DNA of 5,911 nt, from contig DPVW01000491.1 of NCBI GenBank assembly GCA_003529325.1, positions 1 to 5,911 on the forward strand, read 5' to 3'. Shown here piece by piece: positions 1-5,911 of the stretch. The DNA is from Candidatus Latescibacterota bacterium. Lineage in GTDB: Bacteria > Latescibacterota > UBA2968 > UBA8231. Numbering within the stretch: position 1 is the first letter of the stretch; every line of letters starts with the position of its first letter. The notes under the pieces are model-generated. The model did not search any database. It was not told the DNA's origin and was given only the letters and a program-made list of their open reading frames with translations. The position numbers were made by a program, and so were the translations under genes.

Positions 1-1
1 C

Positions 2-559
2 AAGGCGTATGGTCAACGACTCGACAATCTCCTGCGTCAGTTGCAGGGCCTTGCGGCCCTTGCTCCAGAGGAATTGCAGCGTCGTCGCGGTGAGTTGAAA
101 GCGGTCGCCATGGAATTGGGCGAGTTGAAGATGAGCAGTATCAGTGCCCTGCCGGAGATGGCTGCAAAAATTACGCGAGCCGAGAAACTGATCGGTGACC
201 TCATGATGCGGGCTCCTGATCAGATCACGTATGAGGTCGCAAAGGGTGATCATCTCTGGGGTATTGCTTCCAAGCCTGAGACCTATGAAGATCCCTACAT
301 GTGGCCAAGGATCTATCGGGCCAACCGTGAGCAGATCAACGATCCAGATCTCATCTATCCGAAGCAGATGTTGACCGTGCCGATCGCTGTGGGCGAAAAT
401 CAGTATCTGGTCACATCGGGTGATTTCCTGTCGAAGATTGCTGCCGCCGTGTACAACGACCCAACCATGTGGCACAAGATTTACAAGGCGAACGCCAGCC
501 AGATCGTTGAGGCCAATCTCGTGTTTCCCGCGCAGGTCCTGGAGATTCCGGCCAACTAA
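2..559 (+). CDS. Tandem LysM-domain protein, 5' end outside the window
   Basis: The frame is open from base 2 to the TAA at 557-559, giving 185 visible residues. The TTG at 41 is not a convincing start, because the same helical, charged sequence continues upstream to the window edge, so the true N-terminus is missing. Bases 2-220 encode a Leu/Glu/Arg-rich, probably alpha-helical or coiled-coil segment. Two LysM-like repeats follow, at about 224-382 and 401-550. Each has the pattern Gly-Asp-x-Leu, a DPxMW segment, an IY(R/K)AN segment and a closing hydrophobic-Pro motif (LTVP, LEIP). LysM domains bind N-acetylglucosamine polymers such as peptidoglycan, so a cell-envelope role is inferred. Any signal peptide would lie upstream and cannot be checked. 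The stop codon lies about 70 bases before a strong hairpin, so the gene probably ends its own transcript. The family is well supported; the specific function is unknown. Confidence 0.85.
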   Translation, partial: KAYGQRLDNLLRQLQGLAALAPEELQRRRGELKAVAMELGELKMSSISALPEMAAKITRAEKLIGDLMMRAPDQITYEVAKGDHLWGIASKPETYEDPYMWPRIYRANREQINDPDLIYPKQMLTVPIAVGENQYLVTSGDFLSKIAAAVYNDPTMWHKIYKANASQIVEANLVFPAQVLEIPAN

Positions 560-629
560 TCGGCCGCCCACGACCTTCGCTACGCAAGAAGGCTCACTAG
601 CACGCACCAACCGACAGTGCATTCGTCAA

Positions 630-680
630 GCGAAAAGGGGTTTTGGCCCAGGCGTCAGCCTGGTCCTGAACCCCTTTCGC
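630..680 (+). terminator. Long imperfect hairpin, putative intrinsic terminator after the LysM gene
   Basis: Bases 630-653 pair with 658-680 around the four-base loop GTCA (654-657). I count about 21 base pairs, including one G-T wobble, with one bulged A at 633 and two mismatches (644/667 and 647/664). The top is a perfect 6-bp stem (CCAGGC/GCCTGG) and the lower part pairs AAAGGGGTT with AACCCCTTT. A short run of four T follows at 683-686. The position between a stop codon and the next gene suits a terminator, but the T-tract is weak and slightly displaced. It could instead be a transcript-stabilising or REP-like palindrome. Confidence 0.55.
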
Positions 681-723
681 CGTTTTCCAGATTGACTGAC
701 ATCAGAGACCTGGCTCCTTTCCG

Positions 724-1734
724 CTGAAACAGACGATATCCATAGCCGACGTCGACCCTGTTATCCTTTTCGGTCACAACGATCGGAACCTGGAGTCCGT
801 TGAGAAGACTTGTGGCGTCTCCCTTGTGGCGCGTGGAGACAGACTCACGGTGGATGGTCCGGAGGAGTCGGTTCGTCAGGCCAGTGACCTCCTTTCAACC
901 GTTATCGAGAGCCTCCGTCGAGATCCAGAACTGAGCGACGAGGATGTTCAGGCACTGCTGCGTCAAGACCTGCGCGCCGCCAGTCGTGGCGCTGCGGCCA
1001 TCGGTGGCGAGCCCGTCGGTTCGCGCACGGTGCGCACGTATAAGACGACCGTTCGGGCTCGGAGTGGCGGCCAACTGGCCTATCTCGAGTCTGTCTCGCG
1101 CAGCGACATCGTCTTCGTTATCGGACCGGCGGGAACGGGCAAGACCTATCTCGCCGTCGCCGCCGCAGTTTCCGCCCTCAAGCAGAAAAAGGTATCCCGC
1201 ATCGTCCTCGCCCGCCCCGCCGTCGAGGCGGGTGAGAACCTGGGATTCCTGCCCGGCGCCCTTGAAGACAAAGTTGATCCTTATCTCAGGCCCCTCTACG
1301 ACGCCCTGCAAGAACTGCTCGAGCCGGACCGCCTGGCTCGCTTCCAGGCCATGAAAATCGTCGAGGTCGCTCCCCTTGCCTTCATGCGTGGTCGGACGCT
1401 GAATGATGCCTTCATCATCCTCGACGAGGCCCAGAACACGACACCGGCACAGATGAAGATGTTCCTGACGCGCCTTGGAGCGGGCTCCAAAGCGGTGATC
1501 ACTGGCGATATCACGCAAACGGATCTACCGGTAAATCAGCCCTCCGGGCTGATTGAGGTCCGCAGTGTCCTGAGAGATGTGAGCGGCCTCGATTTCATCC
1601 ATCTCACGGAACGGGACGTAGTGCGCAATCCCCTCGTGCAACGGATCGTCCACGCCTACGAGAGTCACGAGGAAGTGAATCGTGAGAATGGTGTGCCAGT
1701 AGTCGGCAACAACACCGGAGCTCTGACCACGTGA
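724..1734 (+). CDS. phoH: PhoH-like P-loop ATPase (YbeZ/PhoL family), probable CTG start
   Basis: Cytoplasmic P-loop ATPase of the PhoH/YbeZ family, which has RNA-associated ATPase/helicase-like activity and in studied bacteria partners YbeY in 16S rRNA processing. From CTG 724 the product is 336 residues, close to the usual family length. An N-terminal KH-like region covers about residues 1-60. Walker A is GPAGTGKT (134-141, Lys140), Walker B is IILDEAQN (Asp234, Glu235), and GDITQTDLP (261-269) is the family's sensor-like motif. The first GTG (826) would remove 34 residues, among them the family-like stretch VILFGHNDRNLESVE encoded just upstream. An in-frame TGA at 697-699 bounds the gene, and CTG 724 is the only NTG codon between that stop and the conserved segment. 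No clear Shine-Dalgarno precedes either candidate. The stop overlaps the next gene's GTG. Family identity is very sure; the exact start is not. Confidence 0.93.
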   Translation: MKQTISIADVDPVILFGHNDRNLESVEKTCGVSLVARGDRLTVDGPEESVRQASDLLSTVIESLRRDPELSDEDVQALLRQDLRAASRGAAAIGGEPVGSRTVRTYKTTVRARSGGQLAYLESVSRSDIVFVIGPAGTGKTYLAVAAAVSALKQKKVSRIVLARPAVEAGENLGFLPGALEDKVDPYLRPLYDALQELLEPDRLARFQAMKIVEVAPLAFMRGRTLNDAFIILDEAQNTTPAQMKMFLTRLGAGSKAVITGDITQTDLPVNQPSGLIEVRSVLRDVSGLDFIHLTERDVVRNPLVQRIVHAYESHEEVNRENGVPVVGNNTGALTT

Positions 1735-4004
1735 ACGCCTCGGGATGGAGGCGCTGGGGAGCCCGACTGACGGGATCCGGTCGGCGCAAGCCATTCGGCC
1801 TGGCGGGCATGAGAGTCTACCGTCTTCTGCTCGCCCTGGGCGCCATTATCCTGCTCACCTACTTCTCTCCCCTGCAGCGTCCTTACAGTATCACTGATCT
1901 TCGCGTTGGCAACGTCGCCCCTGAGCGGATCAACGCGCCGCTGCCTTTCTTCGTCCGCAAGACCGCTGACGAATTGGAACGGGAGCGGGTCGAAGCGGAA
2001 CGGACAGTGCCCACGCAATTGATTCTGCACGACGACGTAAAGGACGCCCAACTCGACCGATTGGACTCGGTTTTTTCCGTGCTGCTGCTCAATATTCGTA
2101 TGCAGATGCCGGATAGCCTCAGGCAAGGACGACTCCAGCGTGAGTTACCGAATATCATCGGGTCCTTGTCTGTGGCGGCATTGCAGGACCTGGTGTCAAC
2201 CCTCGCCATCGCGCACCCAGACACGGTCGCCTCCATCCGCAAAGCGGGCGTGCAATTGCTGGCCGATGCCTATTCCACCGGTATCATGGAATCTCGCGAG
2301 GTTCCCCTGACACGTCTGACCCGTCAAGCTCGTATCGGTGAACGGTCCCTGTCGATCGATGCTCTCCATGACGCCGAATCCTTGCGTCGGGGTGCCATGC
2401 TGGCACTGATGGCTGGCTATCTTCCTCTCACCGGCAGCGGCGCGACGGCCCTGCACGAATTGCTCGGCCTGTTCGTTGCGCCCAATCTGACCATCGATGT
2501 GCAGAATACGGAGCGCCAGCGCAACGAGGCCCGCCGTAGTGTCGCCAGTATCAAGCAGCGCTACCTGCAGGACGAAATGATCGTCGACAAGAACGCGAAG
2601 GTCGAGCCACAACATGTGGAGGCTCTAGAGGCGCTCGCCGCGCACCTGGTCGAAGAGGAATTGAAGGACCGGACCACGCGTCTGTTGCAGACCGCCGCCG
2701 CCGCCGTCATCGCTGCATTCATCCTCGTCGTTCTCGGGTTTTTTCTCGCCACACGGGAGCCAGCTGTCTATGAGAGCCCTGGCCTGCTGCTGTTGTTGGC
2801 GATCGTCACCCTCTCCACGGCTGCCATCGCCTCCTACATTCGCACCGAAGATATCCAGATCTTTTTTGTGCCCACGCCACTGGCAGCGATGCTGCTGACC
2901 ATTCTATTGAGTCCACAATTGGCGCTTGTCGTTTCTTTTCTGGTGGCACTTTTTATTGGCTCTCTCTTCGGGGATTTCTACGTTGCTCTGATCTGTGCTC
3001 TGACCTCCGCCGTCGCTGTCTTCGCCGTGCGTCATGTCCGCCACCGCAATCAGTTCTACCGGGCCATCATTCTGCTTCCCGCGTCCTACGCGGTGCTCAT
3101 CGCCGCCGCCGATCTGTTGCGCTTTGTCCAACCCGAACAGATCTACAGCCACGTCCTACCCGGTATCTTCATCGGTGTCGCGGCGCCGATTGTCATCCAG
3201 GGGCTGCTACCGATCTTTGAGAGTCTGTTCACCGTAACCACTGACATCACACTGCTCGAACTATCCGACCTCAATCGGCCACTGCTGCGTGAGCTGGCCA
3301 TCCGAGCGCCAGGTAGTTACACCCATTCATTGATCATGGCAAATCTGTCGGAGGCAGCTGCCCAGCAAGTTGGCGCCAGCCCACTTCTGGCCAGAGTTGG
3401 ATGTTATTACCATGACATCGGCAAGATGCTTAAGCCTGAGTATTTCACCGAGAATCAAGGGCTGCGCGGTGGCCGCAACCCGCACGACCATCTGACGCCA
3501 AATATGAGCGCCCTGATCATCGACTCCCATGTAAAGGATGGAATCGAACTCGCCGAAGAGAACGGCCTGCCAAAGGCCATCGTCGATCTGATTCCACAAC
3601 ATCATGGGACGACCGTCCTCGAGATTTTTTACAACCGCGCCATCGAATTGGGGCTAGAGAATGTGCGCCGCGATGACTTCCGGTATGATGGTCCCAAACC
3701 ACAGACCAAGGAGGCGGGTATCCTGATGCTCGCCGACTCCGTCGAGTCTGCTGCACGCACACTGACGGAGCGCACACCAAATCGTGTCCGTCAGTTGGTG
3801 CGACGTATCGTGCAGCAGAAGTTCACTGCGGGAGAACTCGACGAGTGTCCATTGACATTGCGCGACCTGCATGCCATCGAGGAGTCCTTCATACCCGTGC
3901 TGATGGGGACCCTGCACGGGCGTCTGGAGTATCCGTGGCAGAAGGACAATCAACGCGATCGGAGCCGAGATGTTTCGTCTTCACTGCAGCCCCGAACTGC
4001 CTGA
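1731..4004 (+). CDS. pgpH: Membrane 7TM-HD cyclic-dinucleotide phosphodiesterase (PgpH/YqfF family)
   Basis: Integral membrane HD-domain hydrolase of 757 residues. Characterised relatives (Listeria PgpH) cleave c-di-AMP to pApA. Domain order: short basic N-terminus, first membrane helix (about 29-46), extracytoplasmic 7TMR-HDED domain (about 47-315), seven further hydrophobic helices (about 321-341, 350-370, 376-393, 395-412, 415-433, 443-462, 474-492), then a cytoplasmic HD domain (about 510-710). The seven metal-ligand positions known for the family all appear present: His532, His561-Asp562 within HDIGK, His600, His624-His625 in PQHHGT, and Asp669 in LADS. The family signature RYDGPKPQTKEA is at 651-662. 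The GTG start overlaps the phoH stop as GTGA, with GGAG at 1717-1720 ten bases upstream. Met27 (1809) is a possible alternative start but lacks a clear ribosome site. Substrate specificity for c-di-AMP is inferred from the family; no diadenylate cyclase gene lies in the window. Confidence 0.93.
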   Translation: MNASGWRRWGARLTGSGRRKPFGLAGMRVYRLLLALGAIILLTYFSPLQRPYSITDLRVGNVAPERINAPLPFFVRKTADELERERVEAERTVPTQLILHDDVKDAQLDRLDSVFSVLLLNIRMQMPDSLRQGRLQRELPNIIGSLSVAALQDLVSTLAIAHPDTVASIRKAGVQLLADAYSTGIMESREVPLTRLTRQARIGERSLSIDALHDAESLRRGAMLALMAGYLPLTGSGATALHELLGLFVAPNLTIDVQNTERQRNEARRSVASIKQRYLQDEMIVDKNAKVEPQHVEALEALAAHLVEEELKDRTTRLLQTAAAAVIAAFILVVLGFFLATREPAVYESPGLLLLLAIVTLSTAAIASYIRTEDIQIFFVPTPLAAMLLTILLSPQLALVVSFLVALFIGSLFGDFYVALICALTSAVAVFAVRHVRHRNQFYRAIILLPASYAVLIAAADLLRFVQPEQIYSHVLPGIFIGVAAPIVIQGLLPIFESLFTVTTDITLLELSDLNRPLLRELAIRAPGSYTHSLIMANLSEAAAQQVGASPLLARVGCYYHDIGKMLKPEYFTENQGLRGGRNPHDHLTPNMSALIIDSHVKDGIELAEENGLPKAIVDLIPQHHGTTVLEIFYNRAIELGLENVRRDDFRYDGPKPQTKEAGILMLADSVESAARTLTERTPNRVRQLVRRIVQQKFTAGELDECPLTLRDLHAIEESFIPVLMGTLHGRLEYPWQKDNQRDRSRDVSSSLQPRTA

Positions 4005-4479
4005 CCCCTCACCCGACGCGGCCTGTCTCAAACGGCTGGCGACGGTAGCACGCAGAACATTGTCCTGCCACGCTGTTGGTGGTCTCATCAATGTCGTTCT
4101 TACCAGCGATGACGAGGTGCGTCGATTGAACCGCACATTTCGGGCGCGGGACAAGACGACTGACGTGCTGTCCTTTTCTTTGAACGAGGACGAACAGCCA
4201 CCGGTGCTTGATGATGAGGATCTGGCTGCAGACACGCCGATGGGAGAGATCTACATTTCCGTCGAGCAGGCGCGGTTGCAGGCTGAAGAGCTTGGCGTAC
4301 CACACGACGAAGAGTTGTCTCGTCTGCTCGTGCATGGATTGTTGCATCTAGCAGGTTTCGATCATCAGACCGAGGCCGAGTTGCATACCATGGAGGGTCT
4401 GACAGAAGAACTTCTTGGCGCGGCCCCCGCCGATACCATCACTCCGTCCTGGCGGACGGATTTACCGAAAGGAGTCTGA
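3970..4479 (+). CDS. ybeY: Endoribonuclease/rRNA maturation factor YbeY
   Basis: Zinc-dependent single-strand endoribonuclease family (UPF0054) needed for 16S rRNA 3'-end maturation and 70S quality control; acts in the cytoplasm. The 169-residue product carries the signature HGLLHLAGFDH with metal ligands His122, His126 and His132. The upstream conserved block NRTFRARDKTTDVLSF (54-69) includes the conserved Arg at 58, and MGEIYIS (91-97) is the usual central strand. The length is slightly above the typical 150-160 residues, from an acidic insert (about 72-88) and a short C-terminal tail. ATG 3970 is chosen because GGAG lies at 3961-3964 with 5-base spacing and the N-terminus fits the family. 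It is the only ATG start in the cluster. The first 35 bases overlap the end of pgpH, which suggests translational coupling. It also shares the transcript with its known partner type, the phoH-like ATPase. Confidence 0.96.
   Translation: MFRLHCSPELPDPSPDAACLKRLATVARRTLSCHAVGGLINVVLTSDDEVRRLNRTFRARDKTTDVLSFSLNEDEQPPVLDDEDLAADTPMGEIYISVEQARLQAEELGVPHDEELSRLLVHGLLHLAGFDHQTEAELHTMEGLTEELLGAAPADTITPSWRTDLPKGV
4468..4474 (+). promoter_or_regulatory. Strong Shine-Dalgarno (AAAGGAG) at an odd distance from corC start
   Basis: AAAGGAG is a near-consensus ribosome-binding sequence inside the last codons of ybeY. It lies 16 bases before the TTG at 4491, longer than the usual 5-10, and only one base before an in-frame CTG at 4476. 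No ATG or GTG lies at the expected distance. A weaker GAGAG at 4478-4482 is 8 bases from the TTG and may be the site actually used. The assignment to corC is therefore uncertain. Confidence 0.45.
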
Positions 4480-4490
4480 GAGAACCACTT

Positions 4491-5855
4491 TTGGAACCTC
4501 CTCAAGTTGCAGAAATTCTGTTGACAGTCCTGACCTCGGCTGCGCTATTCATTCTGGCCAGCTACGAGGCGACTTTCAGCGTGCTTTCCCGTGCAAACCT
4601 CGAACGCATGAAAGAAGCCGGTGTAGCGCGTGCGGCAGCGATGTGGAAGATCTATGAACCACGTCATCGTCTGCACCTGATGGCTCGGCTTGGTCAGGGC
4701 TTCTGCGCCGCGGCACTCGCGCTCTCCCTGTTCTTTCTGCTACGCGCCTTCCTCGACGATAGACTCTCCGCGCTCGGCGTCACCGCCGTCGTCTTCCTCT
4801 GTGTACTGTTTGCCGCCTCCACAGCCCGGCGCGTGCGCTTCGAGGATGAGTCCGAAGATTTTTTCGTACCCCGTATCGCCCTGCTCTTCATTCCCCTGCA
4901 CCTGCTGCTCAGCCCCTTCACGGCCGTAGCCGAGCGTCTGACCGGTGGCGACTACACCGATGAGGAGTTCAAGGCCGACAAGGAAGAGGAACTCCGATCT
5001 CTGGTGGAGTCCGAGGGCGAAACAGGTGTCTTGGAGGAAGGTGAACGGGACATGATCGAGGGGGTCTTCGGCTTCTACGATCGTGTCGTAAGAGAGGTCA
5101 TGGTACCACGTGTCGACATCACTGCAGTTGAACAAGGAGGTACCCTCGCCGACTTGTTGTCGACAATCCGAGATACTGGACATTCACGCGTCCCCATCTA
5201 CGAAGAGTCGCTGGACTCGATTCTCGGCGTCGTCTATGCCAAAGATCTGCTACAACTTATCGAGAAACGCACGGAGTTCGGAAGTGACAGCCCATTGAGT
5301 TTTCTCGTCGAGGGTGTCCCCACCACCAACGGTGAGAGACTGCATCTGCTGCACGAGCCCTACTACATACCGGAGACCAAGAAGATCGACCAGCTGCTCA
5401 GGGAACTCAGCGTTGCTCGTACTCGGCTCGCCGTCGTCGTCGATGAGTATGGCGGCACAGCGGGGCTGGTCACGACGGAGGATCTTGTCGAGGAGATCGT
5501 CGGCGACCTGCAGGACGAATACGATGCCGAGGAAGCTCTCTACCATTGGCAAACCGCCGACGAGGTCCTTGTCGTCAACCCGCGCATCAACATAGAGGAG
5601 TTGAACGACCTGCTCGATTCAGACCTGCCAAGTGACGGCTACGACACGCTGGGAGGTTTTATCTATGACCACCTGGGTCACGTTCCCGAGACCGGCCAAT
5701 CGATCGCGGTGCCCGACTTTGAGATCACCATTCTCGCCGTCGAGGGCCAGCGAATTCAACAGGTCCAGATGACACGAACGCCGAGCAGTAACGGCGCCGC
5801 CGAGGAGGGTAAGACTCGGCAACGTTCGCCGAATGACAACGAGGACAGACGCTGA
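4491..5855 (+). CDS. corC: CorC/HlyC-family (CNNM-like) membrane protein with CBS pair, divergent DUF21 domain
   Basis: Inner-membrane protein of 454 residues. Domain order: DUF21/CNNM-type membrane domain with four hydrophobic segments (about 9-25, 64-86, 93-110, 124-143), an acidic linker (about 150-190), a CBS pair (about 201-262 and 283-345), a CorC_HlyC domain (about 355-427) and a charged tail. Diagnostic CBS motifs are VMVPRVDI, HSRVPIYE and VVDEYGGTAGLVTTEDLVEEIVG (spread over 203-338). The family is linked to Mg2+ efflux and resistance, with CBS domains that bind Mg-ATP; 'hemolysin' is a historical name. Oddities: the membrane domain lacks the usual GExxPK-type motif (FAASTARR at 107-114 occupies that place), and the linker between the CBS domains is longer than I recall for E. 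coli CorC. The start is the TTG at 4491, 11 bases after the ybeY stop; an in-frame CTG at 4476 is less likely. Family is sure; transport activity is not. Confidence 0.9.
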   Translation: MEPPQVAEILLTVLTSAALFILASYEATFSVLSRANLERMKEAGVARAAAMWKIYEPRHRLHLMARLGQGFCAAALALSLFFLLRAFLDDRLSALGVTAVVFLCVLFAASTARRVRFEDESEDFFVPRIALLFIPLHLLLSPFTAVAERLTGGDYTDEEFKADKEEELRSLVESEGETGVLEEGERDMIEGVFGFYDRVVREVMVPRVDITAVEQGGTLADLLSTIRDTGHSRVPIYEESLDSILGVVYAKDLLQLIEKRTEFGSDSPLSFLVEGVPTTNGERLHLLHEPYYIPETKKIDQLLRELSVARTRLAVVVDEYGGTAGLVTTEDLVEEIVGDLQDEYDAEEALYHWQTADEVLVVNPRINIEELNDLLDSDLPSDGYDTLGGFIYDHLGHVPETGQSIAVPDFEITILAVEGQRIQQVQMTRTPSSNGAAEEGKTRQRSPNDNEDRR

Positions 5856-5883
5856 TTCCCGACAACTGCCAGACTTGCGTACA

Positions 5884-5911
5884 ATGCCGAAATCCTTACT
5901 TTTTCTTTCGT
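5884..5911 (+). CDS. Possible start of a downstream gene, cut by the window edge
   Basis: An ATG at 5884 begins a frame reading MPKSLLFLS to the right edge. A lysine followed by hydrophobic residues would suit the start of a signal peptide. Only nine codons are visible and there is no clear Shine-Dalgarno, so this is a weak call. The same bases include TACAAT (5880-5885), which resembles a -10 promoter hexamer and is an alternative reading. Confidence 0.2.

Noticed and set aside
420..695. Open frame on the + strand overlapping the LysM gene end and the intergenic gap
   Set aside because: Its Arg/Pro/Thr-rich product is typical of an out-of-frame reading; it overlaps the second LysM repeat and runs through the hairpin.
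692..720. TTGACT (692-697), a good -35-like hexamer upstream of phoH
   Set aside because: No -10-like hexamer is found 16-18 bases downstream (the bases there are CTCCTTT-like), so a sigma-70 promoter cannot be supported.
895..1518. Long open frame on the - strand opposite phoH
   Set aside because: It is a shadow of a GC-rich real gene; its translation shows no recognisable domain, while the + strand frame has complete PhoH motifs.
1665..2126. Open frame on the - strand across the phoH/pgpH junction
   Set aside because: The opposite strand encodes well-supported genes there and the antisense product has no recognisable family features.
3852..3880. TTGACA inside the end of pgpH, possible internal promoter for ybeY
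   Set aside because: There is no -10-like sequence at suitable spacing, and the bases are fully explained as pgpH coding sequence.
3894..3920. Inverted repeat CCCGTGC/GCACGGG with a 13-base loop
   Set aside because: It lies within conserved pgpH coding sequence, is only 7 bp and has no T-tract, so it is probably chance.
5859..5885. Possible promoter with TACAAT at 5880-5885 and CCGACA at 5859-5864
   Set aside because: The -35 match is poor and the spacer is only 15 bases; the TACAAT also overlaps a possible ATG, so neither reading is firm.

Overview
The window is a compact, moderately GC-rich bacterial stretch with every gene on the + strand. It holds the 3' end of a LysM-domain protein, then a tight four-gene run: phoH-like ATPase (ybeZ type), 7TM-HD phosphodiesterase (pgpH/yqfF type), ybeY, and a CorC/HlyC-type membrane protein with CBS domains. 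These are chromosomal housekeeping families. I see no insertion sequence, phage gene, tRNA, rRNA, CRISPR array or other sign of recent transfer. The source cannot be named from this sequence. The order phoH-pgpH-ybeY is known from Firmicutes and several other phyla, whereas enteric bacteria have ybeZ-ybeY-corC without pgpH. The mixed order, the base composition and the tandem LysM protein would fit a Gram-negative lineage outside the Gammaproteobacteria, possibly an uncultured one, but this is inference.

Layout: 2-559 is the LysM protein, whose reading frame is open at the left edge. Bases 560-723 are non-coding and contain a long imperfect hairpin (630-680) that probably ends the LysM transcript. 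The phoH-like gene runs to 1734. Its conserved N-terminus begins well upstream of the first GTG, and the only usable NTG codon there is CTG at 724. pgpH (1731-4004) overlaps phoH by 4 bases (GTGA), ybeY (3970-4479) overlaps pgpH by 35 bases, and corC (4491-5855) follows after 11 bases. The last 56 bases may hold the start of another gene.

Working together: YbeZ/PhoH and YbeY are known partners in 16S rRNA maturation and ribosome quality control. PgpH-type enzymes hydrolyse the second messenger c-di-AMP to pApA, and all seven metal-ligand residues known for that family are visible here. CorC-type proteins are Mg2+-export related membrane proteins with nucleotide-binding CBS pairs. The overlaps indicate one co-transcribed, translationally coupled unit. 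No wholly new system is evident. The points most worth a second look are the non-AUG start of phoH, the altered membrane domain of the CorC-like protein, and the placement of a c-di-AMP phosphodiesterase between two rRNA-processing partners.
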